DNA of 64,000 bases from Fremontodendron californicum (Eukaryota; Streptophyta; Magnoliopsida; Malvales; Malvaceae): positions 17,845,001-17,909,000 of the forward strand of contig JAULJL010000028.1 of assembly GCA_030761205.1 (NCBI GenBank). Reading direction: 5' to 3'. The translations under genes and the position numbers were made by a program. Below the pieces are notes generated by a model. It was not told the DNA's origin, did not search any database, and was given only the letters and a program-made list of their open reading frames with translations. Below are positions 6,916-18,820 of this stretch, in pieces. Every line of letters begins with the position of its first letter. Position 1 is the stretch's first letter.

Positions 6916-8154
6916 AGGGCCTTGGATGATTGTAGAGGATCATATTGTACATTGGTAGGATATTGGCCATTGTAATAAAATTCTCTAAGTTTTCTTCTTC
7001 TTTCTTTTCTCTAGTTTTCTTTTTCTTTAGAAAGGGCAAGAGGTTGGATAATTAATATTCTTCTTCTTCTTCTTTCTTTCTTTTATTTTCTTCTTAGATT
7101 CTATTTAATTTTATGTTTATAATGCCTATGCTAGGCTAAACTTCTATTTGGTTAAGGGTGATTTCAAAGCCCTAGACATGTTTTGTGATTGATTTTCAGA
7201 TTCTATCTATCATTAATTTTCTATCAAAGTTGCTTACGTTCTTCTACAAGAATTGTTCATGATGTTGTCTTGATTTATTTAGGTGTACAACTAGATAGAT
7301 CTTGATAATTATCTATTGCTAGTTTAGGAGTCTTGATCCGTGTAATTGTCTTGATTTCCTATTCATAAGTGGCAATTTGTGATTAATGATTATGGTCAAG
7401 TTTTCAATAATTGCAAAGTGGAACATAACCTAAGTTGAACAATCCGAGCTTATGTGTTTGTTGCTTAGATCAACCTATCTTTCTCATCATAAAGCTGCCA
7501 TTAAATTGAATTTAGAGAGCTTATTCTAGGTTGTTTAATGGTTAGAGATTAAATAGAGAGCTTGTTCTATTTAACGACAAACTAAGGAAAGATTGGGGTA
7601 ACAGAGCTTGTTGTTATCTACGGTTGTTAACTTTGATAGTTGGTTGATATTGATAGATCTGAAATTGATTCTTAATGATGTCTAGTGGTGGAGAATGAAA
7701 CCTTAACCATATTTTTCATATTTGATTCTTCTTACTTATTTGTTTTCTTACTTTTAGTTTGCTTATTTTTTATATTTATTTTTATTGGCTGGTTATACCG
7801 CCTAATTTGTATATTAACTTTGTTTTATTTTTATTGGCTGGTTATACCGCCTAATTTAGTATATATATTTTTATTGGCTGGTTATACCGCCTTGCATCTT
7901 ATTCTTATTATTTACTTTAGTTTAAATCTGGCTTCAAAAACCCCTTTTCTTTTATTGTTCTTGAATTTAAGTTTTAAACTATTAACTTATAAACTAAAAC
8001 CCAATCCCTGAGGACTCGACCCTTGCTAACTACTATACTTACAATTTATCTTTTTAGTGCAAGGTTAAATAAGATACACTCTTTTGGGTGCATCAAAGGC
8101 TTATTTTTTTTTTTTATATTCTGGATTTTCAAAATAAATGAAGCAAAAGAGGTT

Positions 8155-8366
8155 GAAAGGCTATATGATCTTGATAAAAATCAAGTGACCATGGTTAGGG
8201 GAGGGCTATGCCCATTGTACCAACCATGGAGCTCACCTCTATTTTTTTAGCTAGCTTGGTTTATTTTCTGATTTGTGAGTTAGAAAGGCTTCATGATCTC
8301 GCTAATATCAAGTGATTATGGTTAGGGGAGGGCTATGCCCATTTGTACCAACCATGGAGCTCAACT
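8155..8366 (+). repeat. Two-copy ~82-bp repeat
   Basis: Copies at about 8155-8236 and 8284-8366 share TTAGGGGAGGGCTATGCCCA and CCAACCATGGAGCTCA. Function unknown. Confidence 0.85.
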
Positions 8367-8539
8367 TTCCTTGTTCTTTGTTTACTTGTTTTTCCTATTA
8401 CTTCCTTGCATGTCTATGTATATTTTGGTCATGTTCTTTGCATTATTTTTATGCCATATTATTTTTTATACATCATGTTCATGTTGTGATAAGTCCCTTA
8501 TACCATTCGGCCATCTCATTTTTTTTGGGTTCATGCATG

Positions 8540-9180
8540 CCTTGCATCATACTTGGTTGTATCATGCATTTTAGGTCATGTAGATGTGTTCTCTTGCATT
8601 TTGTGCTCATAATATACTATATATGCATTTCGGTCAGCTCATTCATGTTGTGTTTATGCCATGCTTTGCATTATATTTGCTTATGTCATGCATCTTAGGT
8701 CATGTAGCTATGTCATTTAGCATGTTGTGTCTATGATACATCTTGCATCACATTCGGCCTTCCCATGCATTTTAGGTCTAGGTCATGCTTTGCATTGTAT
8801 TTTCTTATGTCATGCATCTTAGGTCATGTAGCTATGTCATGCAATCTTAGGTCACTTTTCATGTCATCATTTCATGCCATGTCACCATTTCATGCTATGC
8901 CACGTATGCCATGTCATCTTTTCATGCCATGTCACCTATACCAAGTCATCATTTTATGCCATGTCACCCTTTCATGCCATGTCACCTATACCATGTCATC
9001 ATTTCATGCCATGTCATCATTTTATGTCATGTCACCTATGCCATGTCATCATTTCATGCCATGTCATCTATGCCATGTCATCATTTCATGTCAAGTCACC
9101 TATGCTATGTCACACGCGATGTCATTTTATGCCATGTCATCTAACATGTCATGCCATATCATTTGTTATGTCATTTATAA
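8540..9180 (+). repeat. ATGCCATGTCAT satellite block 1
   Basis: Degenerate from about 8540, dense from 8820. Core CATGCCATGTCATCATTT varies in length and does not keep strict periodicity. Repeated runs of Met-Pro-Cys-His in translation are a by-product. Confidence 0.9.
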
Positions 9181-9539
9181 TCTAGGTGCATTTTCATGCC
9201 ATGCCATCCATGTCTTGTTATCATTTCATGTCATTCGGCCATCCATATGCCATCACCATGCATTCGGCCATTCACATGCCATCACCATGACCATTCGGCC
9301 ACCATGATACTTCATACATGTTATAGTATTTTATGCCATAACGTTTAATTCCATAGCATGTCTTTTTCCATGTCATTTAGTACGCTAAGCTCATGTTTGC
9401 CATGTTGATTTCACTCACATGACATTCATTCTCATGCCATGTTACTTGGTTTGTCATGTGATTATGTTTATCATTTTGTATGCCATGTCGATTCCATTCA
9501 CATGACATTTATTATCATGCTATGCTATTCATAACATCT

Positions 9540-9775
9540 TCGATAAATAAGGCAATATTCCTGAGTTTAAATAATTCATGATTTTCTCTGCTGAGTCTGT
9601 CGGAGAGGATATCATTAATTATTAGCGAAAGAATACCCTTTTCTAAAATAAAAATGATTCGAAGATTTTTGAAATAAATAAAACTTTCTATTTTTTATCG
9701 GGTTTACTGGGAAACATGAAAAGATTTTTGGTATTAATAAATTCTGAGTCATTTTCAAATAAATTCATCTTTATG
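9540..9775 (+). repeat. Internal copy of the LTR core segment
   Basis: Shares CCTGAGTTTAAATAATTCATGA-like sequence, the GAGGATATCAT block and a following AAAATGATT-GAAGATTT block with 10972-11200. It sits between the two satellite blocks and indicates a duplication inside this LTR. Confidence 0.75.
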
Positions 9776-9779
9776 TTGT

Positions 9780-10800
9780 GACACTTGTCCATGTCATTAA
9801 TATGCCATTTTGAATACCATGTCGATTTCATTGACATGACATTCATTCTTATGCCATGTCTTCTCTGCCATGTCATCATCTATGCCATGTCATTCATGCC
9901 TTGTCATCATTTATTTCCATGTCACCTATGCCATGTCATCCTTTTATGCCATGTCATATATGCTATGTCATCATTTATTGCCATGTCACCTATGCCATGT
10001 CATCATTTTATGCCATGTCATCTATGCTATGTCATCATTTTATGCCATGTCACCTATGCCATGTCATCATTTTATGCCATGTCATTCATGCCTTGTCATC
10101 ACGTATGCCATGTCATCTTGCATGTCATGTCAACTTCATTCACATGATATTCGTTCTTAAGCCATGTTATCTATTCCATGTCAAGTATGCCATGTCATCA
10201 CGTATGCCATGTCATCTTGAATGTCATGTCGACTTCATTCACATGATATTCGTTCTTATGCCATGTCATCTATGCCTAGTCATCATTTTATGCCATGTCA
10301 CCTGTGCCATGTAATCATGTATGCCATGTCATCTTGCATGTCATGTCGATTTCATTCACATGATATTCGTTCTTAGGCCATGTCATCCGTATGCCATGTC
10401 ACTTTGTATGCCATGTTGATTTCATTCACATAACATTCTTTCTTATGCCATGTCATCCATATGCCATGTCATTTTGTATGCCATGTCGATTTCACTCACA
10501 TGACATTCATTCTTATGCCATGTCATCCATATGCCATGTCATTTTGTATTCCATGTCGATTTCACTCACATGACATTCATTCTTATGCCATGTCATCCAT
10601 ATGCCATGTCATTTTGTATGCCATGTCGATTTCATTCACATGACATTCATTCTTATGCCATGTCATCTATACGCCATGTCATTTTTTATGCCATGTCGAT
10701 TTGATTCACATGACATTCATTCTTATGCCATGCCATCCATATGCCATGTCGATTTTATTCATATGTCAATTTGTATGCTATGTCAATTATTTGTCATGTC
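9780..10800 (+). repeat. ATGCCATGTCAT satellite block 2
   Basis: Dense repeat. From about 10380 it has a regular ~70-bp higher-order unit with ATGCCATGTCGATTTCA and CACATGACATTCATTCTTATGCC. It precedes the conserved LTR core at 10972. Confidence 0.9.
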
Positions 10801-11577
10801 ATTATTTCTTTTACTAGGTCATAATCAATTTTTTGTCATATCATGATAAATGAGTATGTTTATTTCATTTTTATCTGAGTAACATTTTGGCATACTTATG
10901 GTCATTTTCGATGATTTTCAAAATACATGAAAAACAAATTATATTTCTTTATATATATAAATCAAGATTATTCCCGAGTTAAAATAATTCATGAGTTCTC
11001 TGCTAGGTCTGCTGGAGGGGATATCATCAATTATCATTAATAACGGAATATCTTTTTCAAAAAATGATTTGGAGAATTTCAAAATCGAGGAAAAATTCTA
11101 TATTTTGCCGAGTCTATAAAAAAATATGGGAAATTTTATGCTAGTAAATTTCGGATTATTTTCTAATAAAATATGAATTTTTAAAGGAATTATTTCAAAA
11201 CACCAAATTTTAAAACTGACTTTTTTTACCGAGACTCGAGATAACACACGACTAATAAGGTACTATTTTATACAGGCGTCGCGGAGGTGCTAATCCTTTC
11301 CCGTGCATAACCGACTCCCGAACCTGCACTTGTTTTCTCTGGTTTAAAGCGCAGACTTCAAAAGTGGTTTTAAAAAATGTTTTTGTAAAAATCGGTTTTA
11401 ATAGGTGGCCGATCACACCTAGCCAAAAAAAGATTGGTGGCGATTCCATTTTTTATTAAGAGGTCGTTTTCATACCCTCAACCTTTTATTTCAAGCAAGA
11501 GGAATTAAGTCATCTTTTCCTCTACGTCTGTTTCTCCCCTCACTCGAACGGGTCCCTCGGAGGATCACGTATCGACA

Positions 11578-12261
11578 GCAATGAAACTCAACATGTAGTT
11601 TGAATTATTTTACTCTCTTTCTTGATTTTAATGATATTTGAGTTGTTTATTCAATCTTGTGCTTAATGATTCTAATTGCTTAGCTACCAATTATATTGAT
11701 TTGGTTACCTAAATACAACTTGGAAAATTAAGTTTAGTGTTAGATATAGATTGAATAATATGTGTTTCAGATTCATTTATTATGATGAATTGAGTTGCAT
11801 GTAGGGTAGAAATATATTTACGTGTCATGTGTAACCAATTTTAGAGTCTAAGCTTAATGAGTCTATCTTTAATTCAATTTTCATAGGAATATAGTTAATT
11901 GGTTAAGAGAGATATTTTTATAAGACCATAGGAAGATACTTATAAATAAATTAGAACTCTAGGTTAACAACTCATTGTCATTAGTCAAGTTAAGAGGGTA
12001 GGAGAGGTTCAAACGAAGTGTTGAGGGAAATTATAATCTTGGGCTTTTCTCAAACAGTTAATCTAAATTTTAGATTACCTTCTTTACTTGTTATTTTTTA
12101 TTATTTAGATTTTGGTTTACAACCTTTAATCAAGTGTTTGAATAAGGTTAAATTGTTTTAATTTTAGTAATTAACGAATTTGGTAACAATTCCTCGTGGG
12201 ATCGATACTCTACTCTTCATTATATTATTTGTCAACGATACGTGCACTTGCATGGTAAATG
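11578..12261 (+). repeat. Probable 3' remnant of another Gypsy LTR/leader
   Basis: AT-rich, no ORF of note. AATTCCTCGTGGGATCGATACT at about 12188 and CGTGCACTTGCATG at 12240 resemble the U5 end of Athila/Tat-type LTRs (compare CCCTGAGGACTCGACCC in E1). Boundaries are not clear; no PBS follows 11577. Confidence 0.4.
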
Positions 12262-13010
12262 CGACAATAGTTGCTGCTCAAGTCCAATCACCTCTTACCG
12301 AAAAGGAGACCACTGTGTTATTTTTCAGCACTCTTCGAGCCTCGTACTATGATAGGATGATTGGGAACACCATTTTTTTTTTGCTGATATACTGATTCCT
12401 GGAGAAATCATAGAAAATACCATAAAGAGTGGAAAACTTGAAGCCGGAGAGACATCCAATGTAAAGAGAAATGGGGCATCTAAAAAGAAAAAAGGAGATG
12501 TCCAAGTTGTGACTTATGGAGGGCAACTGGTAGGAGGTTTTCCCCAATATCATCCAAACCCCATGTACCAACCTTATTTCCGTACCATAAACAGTGTTGC
12601 ACCAAACCCTTATCCACCAATACTACAACTAACTTTCCAGCCAAACTTTTACTCACAAACACTTGTCTCTATGCTTGGCGCTGCATCCATATCTTCACCT
12701 AGACATATAGCCCAATCTAGTTTCTAGTGAATAATCAGAGAGGACCTTGAAATAACCGAGATAGAACCCATATTGACCCAATTCCTATATCCTACACTGA
12801 TTTATTCGCACACCTCATTGAAAATCAACTTGTTGCACCTGTTCACTTGGAACCTTTGAAACCTCATTTTCCTAAATCGTATGATGTTAATGCTTGATGT
12901 GAATATTATTCTGGGAATGTAGGCCATTCCATAGAAATTTGTCCAGCTTTTAAATATAATGTACAAAGCCGGCCTCCTGGTTTTTGAAAACTAATGGGAA
13001 CCCAATGTCA
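12262..13010 (+). pseudogene. Degenerate Ogre/Tat-like gag fragment
   Basis: Broken reading frames still show the order of Gag pieces seen on the minus strand at 36637-37888. These are LTEKETTVLFFSTLRASYYDRMIGN at about 12294-12370, an acidic/basic stretch with VKRNGA, a Pro-rich stretch (PQYHPNPMYQPYFR, 12541-12585) and a FAHLIENQLVAPVHLEPLKPHFPKSYD piece near 12800-12890. A zinc-knuckle remnant with GHSIEICPAFKYN follows near 12920. Frame changes and stops separate them. It lacks the N-terminal half of Gag. A non-functional relic. Confidence 0.7.
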
Positions 13011-14963
13011 ATGGTGGCCTAACCATACATGGGTATAATAGTGAGAAGGTTTAGAATAAAGGATTGGAGCTGTTGGTTATTGTTGAACGTTTTTCTTTTA
13101 AAGTAATGTGGGTGGATCCTTAAATGCTTGTGCCCAAAAGCATTAAGGAGGTCTTTTAGGTCTGGGCTTAATTTATTATCATTTCAATGAATTGACTAGT
13201 TTGACGCATTACATTTCCTCTTTCCTCTTTCATTTATTCTTTTTCTTTTATATATCCTTTAATTTCACTCATTTTCAAGTTCCCAAATAATGAATGTGAA
13301 GACAACCAGGGCAATGATCTGGGACTCAATTTTGAAAATTATATCCATATTGGTGCACTTGAACATAGAGACCATACTTCTTCATTTGATTTATCGAGAT
13401 TAATGTGGTGAGAAGGAAGAAGAAAGTTGGCATGCAGTTTTGGCATAGCTAAATATTTAGAATTTCTTTACAAATATGTAGATCCTTATGGTGAACTTTT
13501 GTAAGCTTGTCATTTTTCAATAAATGCGCTTTAATGAAAATGTTCACATTTGAGATGATAAATGGCCATCTTTCTTTTATCTTTCACATAAATAAAATCA
13601 TCCATTTTCTATCCTTTTTGAGCCTTTCAAACAAAATCCAACCAAGGATCACCCTCCATCCTGAGGGCCAGTTTGGGAGAGACCTATTCGCAAAAAGAGA
13701 ATGTGAATTTTACATAAAGATTTTGGGGCAAAGAAAGTTCCCCTTTTTGTAGGAAAGAAGAAAATAAATGAGCGAAAAAAGTTGTTGATGGAAAAAATGA
13801 TGTAAAATAAGAAAGATAATGATGAAATAGAGCGAAATGTAAAGGTTGATGCTTCAAAGAAATGATGAAATAACCTATTTTATCCATTCTTTCATAGACT
13901 TTCACCCTGGCCTACAATGACATACCAAGAAAAGTCCATGTTGATCAAATATGGATATTTGAATTGAAGGATCATATATTGGACTATGACATGTTAGTGG
14001 TGTCATCAAAGGATAATGAAATTTAGCTACATGAAGGCAGTCCCAAAAATGAAAAAAATGAGAGACTTACAACACTTTCAAGATGGTCAATTGCATAGGA
14101 AAGAATGACGAGAGCACATGATAAGGAAGTTTGTTCTTGATATTTTGAGAAAGAGAAATAGTTTTGAAAAAAGTTCTCTTGAATCAAATGACCATTGGAG
14201 ATGATGGATAACCAAGTTGGGAATGCCTTATGAAGTGAAAAGATTTCCCCGAGTGAAGCATTATTTTGGAAAGATGAATGAAGATGATTTACCAAACACT
14301 ATGGAGAAATATTTCCTTTGAAAAGAGAAAAGAAGAAAGAAAAAAGAACTGAAAAAGGCAGTTTGAGTCATGAGGGAATACCTAAGTTGAAAACCTGAAA
14401 GGACGGTTTAGGTATGAGGAAAGTTAGTGTCGTTTAAAGATTTCATTGAGGTAAGGTTTGGTAAGATATAGCTCAGAAAGATAAAAAATACTGATTGGAT
14501 TGATTTTTGAAAAAGAATCATGGATTAATTTGATCAAGATAGTCAAAATATTCATTATTTAGGATGTTAATATCCCGTCCAAATATCCTCTTTATAATTC
14601 TTTGATTTACCATTTTTTTTGTTGTCAAATTTGTCATTTTCCTTTCAAAGATAAGGACCTTTTTTCTTCAATTCATTTTGTATCTCACCATTTTTTGTTA
14701 CTAACTTTGCATCCCTATAATGAATAGAGGAAATATATGGTACATTACATTTTGTTATGAAATCGGAATGATAATTGATAAAATTAAAATGGTAAACATA
14801 AAAGATCCATGCATCACTTGGAGAAGAAATTTGAGGATGGCATTTTGGGGCAAAAGGAAAAAAGAGAACCAAGAAATGCTTGAAAAATATAGACATTCAT
14901 AGCTTATACACTGAAAAACATACATTTTGAAAATGGACAAATGCTGCAATTGAGATTGAATAA
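13011..14963 (+). other. Degenerate retroelement-like DNA, unassigned
   Basis: Continues from the gag relic with scattered short frames, for example an Asn/Asp/Glu-rich piece near 13290-13370 and a basic KRFPRVKHYFGKMNEDD piece near 14235-14285. These may be pol-region remains but I cannot identify a domain. Nothing suggests a working gene. AT-rich and without clear repeats. Confidence 0.45.
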
Positions 14964-17648
14964 AATTGGCAAAGGACTAGCCAGTGGATAGAAATTGCTA
15001 GCCAGTTCTAAAGTTACATGTTTGGAAATTATAAGAACATAAAATTGTTAGTATATGCCCTAGAGCCAATCGGATTGGACAAGGGATATACAATTAATAA
15101 TGCAAACCCATCACTATTACTTAGTGATACAAGGTTTTCCTTCAGGTTAGTACGATGAAAAAGAGTTTTAAGTACTAATCGGATGAAGCCCATGGAACAT
15201 AATGGCCTTGCAAAGGAATTATAAAGAGTTATAATTGTGAGATCCTTATGCATCAAAGCCTTGTTCCTCAAACTGTTCATGGTCATCGTATTGCCAAGAC
15301 GAAGCATTGGCAATGCTTAAAGACTCGTACATGTTAAGCCTTCTTACTTATCAAGTAAGCAACCAATCTCATTAGGTTGAAGTATGAGGGATACTTGGGA
15401 TAACATGTAGGTGCTTTTCTGTTGAACAAGTTCACTGAACATGGCCTGCTGTGAGAACTCCATTTGGTATGGTTACTCAAGTGTCTATGGAAATGTTCTC
15501 ACGTGCCAGTCATGTAAATTAGTCCTCAGACTTGTGATACCAAGTCATATTGTATGGGGAGTGTCATACTTTGATTCCATCAAGAACAGGTCCCAAATGA
15601 AGGGATGCTTATGGTAGGATGGTTTTGGGTATAACATGAACCATACGAAGATGAATGAGTGATCCAGAGAGGATTCACCACTCCAAGTGACATCGGAGAC
15701 ATATCTTATCTGCTCTTGGCTTTGGTTAACTTGATAAAGTCTTCGGCCGAAGCATGATGGATTTAGGAGAAATTGTTTCTCTAACTTCATAAAGTTATCC
15801 ATAAGCTGCAGGAACTAATATGGATTGAACATGAGTAGACACTGCACCATGCTCATGGGCTATCTCGGATATTAGGTGAAAGGACCGTATTACATGATAG
15901 GCTAGTTACTGAATGGTTTCAATGAGGTCACGTTGACTTCTTAACATTTGGGTGGCATGATGGGTTGCTAGATCCCGCTCTTAATTTATGGGTGTAAATT
16001 AATGAGATTAATTTATAAGCATTACCAACATGTTGGGAACCTAATGGGTCCACACAAAGATGGAATTGTTGGCTTAAACTTGGGATTTAATTAAGTAATA
16101 ACTTAATCGAATAAAAGGTTAATTTGGAGGACCTAATTGAATAAGATTCAAATTAAGAAGGTTAAGACATAATTTGGATTTGAGACATCTAAATAGGATG
16201 TTTTAACAAGACAATAAGGATAAGCTTGTCTTAAGCAGACCATATCTTAATTTAGACATGTCTTAAGATAAGGTTGTCTTGGCCGAAAATAAGAAGTTGT
16301 CCGAAATGAGAAAAAATTTCTCGTTTTAGAGGAGTTTGATTGTGAATCAAATTTCGACTTCACATATTTTACTAAACCAAAATTTGCTTCGATTATGTCA
16401 AGTCCAAGTCCGGCAATAAGAGTTAGTGTTTGACTAGGACTCTAACACTTGTTAAGTGAAAGAGTTTCACTTGAACAAGGACTCTGTTAATCCAAGCTGG
16501 TTGAGTTCGATTACGACTCTAAGAGTTTGATTAGGAATCAAACTCTTATCACTATGAAACCGAGCAATTAATATAGACATAATCCGGGATAGGTTCAACC
16601 TTGGCTTTAAGAGTTAGAGTTTTGGTTGAACTGCGATGCTTGAGGTTGAAAAAGTTTCACCTCAACTAGGTTGTTTTATTTAACTTAAACTCCTATCCCT
16701 TATCTATCCAAGGCAGCTGAATCGGGACTTAAAAGTGTCTAGGATCATCCAAGCTTATGTGATAAGAATTTGGGTAGAACTAGATCACTTTAAAAAGGAG
16801 AAGAGTTCACTTAATATTAAGAGTTTAAATAAAATTAAAACTCTTATGAATAACCCCCTAAGATAGTCGGTCAAGGAAGCTTGTTCCTTGTAGAAATCTT
16901 ATTCTTAATTTAAGTAAAAGAAAAGAAGAAAAAGTGAATGGGATTCTACCTTCTTGATTTACTTGATAAGAAAGAATAAGTGTAATTTAATTTACTACTT
17001 TGTGATATTGACGTAAAGATGAGAACAAGTGGATTTGATTCACCACTTGTTTGACTTACAAAAAATATGAGAAGTATATAGATTTATACTTTTTGAATTA
17101 CGATTTAGGAAAGATTCTCTAAGAAAATAAAATTGTTTTTCTTCTTGAATAAAATTGAGAGAATCAGCCAAGGCAATAATTCCCTATTGCCAAACCTCCA
17201 TATCTTGATTCTTCTAGTTTTTCTTGATTGTCGATTCAAATAAATTGTTCCTTTTGGTTTCGGACATTGAGAAAAGAAAGAAAAGCAACCTTTTGATTAT
17301 TGATCGGAAGATCGGACTGCTAGCACAGTGGAATCCCCAAGGCATTTCGAAGGTGCCAACAGCCATCCGTGTGGATTACCGTTGGAGGCAAGACACTTGT
17401 GTTGCTCGTGGCCTCGGAGAAGCCATTCGGTGACCATCTAGTTGCTGCCACATTGCAGGGATCGACACACTCGGGATTACGAGTAGGTACTGATTCTGAT
17501 CATATTGATTATTTAATTTTTAAATACCGTAAAACCCATGTAAGTCACGATCCAAAGATTGTGAATTATTTCGGGTGTTTCTTTGTTTACTTCCGCTGCT
17601 TAATTTTTGTATATCTATGTATATGCATGAGCCCAAAATTTCCCAACA
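14964..17648 (+). repeat. Copia-type LTR (copy 1) with short upstream piece
   Basis: Ends TTTCCCAACA just before a tRNA-iMet-type PBS. Three starts are possible. TGTTAGTATATGCCCTAGAG at 15046 looks like a Copia LTR start (2.6-kb LTR). TGTTGGGAA at 16031 forms a perfect 9-bp inverted pair with the terminus (1.6-kb LTR). The homology edge shared with the second copy is at 14964-14967. I favour 15046 or 16031. The same sequence recurs at 62134-64000 at an offset of 47170 bases with few differences. The 94-codon antisense frame at 15029-15313 is kept in both copies simply because they are copies. Confidence 0.72.
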
Positions 17649-17649
17649 G

Positions 17650-17662
17650 TTGTATCAGAGCC
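17650..17662 (+). promoter_or_regulatory. Copia PBS, tRNA-iMet type
   Basis: TTGTATCAGAGCC differs at one base from the usual TGGTATCAGAGCC and follows the LTR end by one base. It sets orientation as +. Confidence 0.8.
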
Positions 17663-18820
17663 AAGGATCCACTGATTACATGAGGTTATTGCATGTCAAT
17701 TCTTGGTGATTAACAAACCGATTTGTTTTTTGCATTGATTTTGGTGTTTCGGTTCAATTGGTTTCTTGAAAAAATAGTTTTTCGTTAAATTCGTAGATTC
17801 TGGACAGCGGGTGTAATGTGGTTTAAATTGAATTTAAAAATGTTTAAACGTTGTATTAAAATTGTTTTAATCAATCCAGATTAAAGCCATTACATGCCTA
17901 AGTAAAACCGAGTCGTTTCGAGGCCTAAAAACGTTGTTTTGAGTCTGAATTTTGGGAGCTGTTTTGGGGCTGTATAAAAATGATTTTCTGGATGTTTTCA
18001 ATCCTGGAAATTGTGTTTATATACTGCTATTGAAGTTTCAAAATTGATTTGGGTTTAAAACGTTTAAACAAAATCATTTATGGGCCTAAAACGATGTTAA
18101 TGCAATGCTGAAATTTTTTGGGCTGTTTTATAGGTGTTCGTTCGCGTGCCTTAATACTTCGAGCATGAGTGTGGAAACGTTCCACAAGCTTGCTGGAATT
18201 TTTGGACAGCATCTAAGGTGAATACAATTAATTTTTGATGGCTGGTTTGGGCATGAAACATGGCTGGAACAGCAACAAACGTTGCTGCACTTGGTGTACC
18301 CAAACCGTGGCTATGCATGAGGCAATTGTTGTCGATTTGCTTGTTGCCTTGTGAGGTGGACCGCAGCCCATTTTTGAGGCATCCAGTAGCCATCGAATAT
18401 GGCATACAATGGCCTAATCACAGGCGGGCAACGGTTATCCGATGGCCAAAGAGGTTGCCTATGCCTACGACACTAAGTGTTAGAGTCTTACTCTGAAATG
18501 GAACTAGTTTCCTAGTGGGAGTGTGATTCCTAAAATTATGAAAGAGTTTCAGTATGATTAGGTAATTGTTACCTAATGTGTTTGAAGTTCCTAAGAGTTA
18601 GGATAGGTTTCAAATTCTATAAGTTCGGTTTAGGACAAACTACCTGAAAGTTAGGTAATGTCCGATTTTAAGACAACAGTCCTAAAAGTTAGGAATTTGA
18701 TTAAAAGTGTTTTAATTGTTGAACCGAGATTACTAAAATAATTTGATAAATTGTCTCAAAATAAGTTGGTGACATTTATGCAAATGATACACAAGATCAC
18801 CAAGTGATATTGGCTATGCT
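17663..18820 (+). other. Copia element leader, gag not found
   Basis: Follows the PBS as an internal leader would. No Gag or Pol domain can be read; the opposed frames at 18151-18496 have no recognisable features. From 18470 there are short repeated phrases around CCTAA(A/G)AGTTAGG. The rest of the element and its 3' LTR are missing. Confidence 0.45.

Larger units (their letters stand above)
1..8095 (+). mobile_element. E1: non-autonomous Athila-like LTR retrotransposon with two cargo genes
   Basis: The element runs from a 5' LTR cut by the window edge, through a tRNA-Asp-type PBS, a Gag-like ORF, two cargo ORFs and a PPT, to a complete 3' LTR. No protease, reverse transcriptase, RNase H or integrase is recognisable in its 5.3-kb interior, so it must be mobilised by enzymes from another element. 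Bases 1-803 match 7293-8095 with only two differences seen by eye (positions 7 and 626 or so), so the insertion is very young. Assignment to the Athila side of Ty3/Gypsy rests on the PBS, the LTR beginning TGATAACTCG, the PPT AAGTGTGGGGGTG and the Gag-like ORF. The target duplication cannot be checked because the left end is outside the window. Confidence 0.88.
6079..8095 (+). repeat. E1 3' LTR, complete
   Basis: 2017 bp, TGATAACTCG to GGGTGCATCA. U3 carries a 181-bp tandem duplication (6414-6775), then TATAAATAG at 6907. AATAAA at 6974 suits a poly(A) signal, placing R at roughly 6940-6995. The last 803 bp match the 5' LTR almost perfectly. Its 3' flank begins AAGGC. The 85-codon minus-strand frame at 6782-7039 is not supported. 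Confidence 0.93.
8096..11577 (+). repeat. Truncated Ogre/Tat-like LTR, + orientation, satellite-filled
   Basis: The right 350 bp, ending GTATCGACA at 11577, is the inverted counterpart of the LTR start at 19427: both contain the segment with GATTGGTGGC, the AAAGCGCAGACTT/TCTGCGCTTTG block and the GGATCACGTATCGACA terminus. The left end is cut by E1. The body is mostly ATGCCATGTCAT-type repeats with two copies of an LTR core segment. All open frames here (8312-8698, 8765-9307, 9785-10314 and others) are translations of the repeat and are not genes. Confidence 0.7.

Noticed and set aside
8312..10846. Many overlapping plus-strand ORFs rich in Met-Pro-Cys-His (up to 180 codons)
   Set aside because: They are readings of the ATGCCATGTCAT repeat in several frames at once. 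The repeat simply lacks stop codons; there is no start context or domain.
15029..15313. 94-codon minus-strand ORF found again at 62199-62483
   Set aside because: It is conserved only because both are copies of the same LTR-type sequence; it is antisense to the element and without a recognisable domain.
18151..18496. Opposed ORFs in the Copia leader as a gag gene
   Set aside because: No Gag motif such as a zinc knuckle is visible, and both strands are open over the same stretch.
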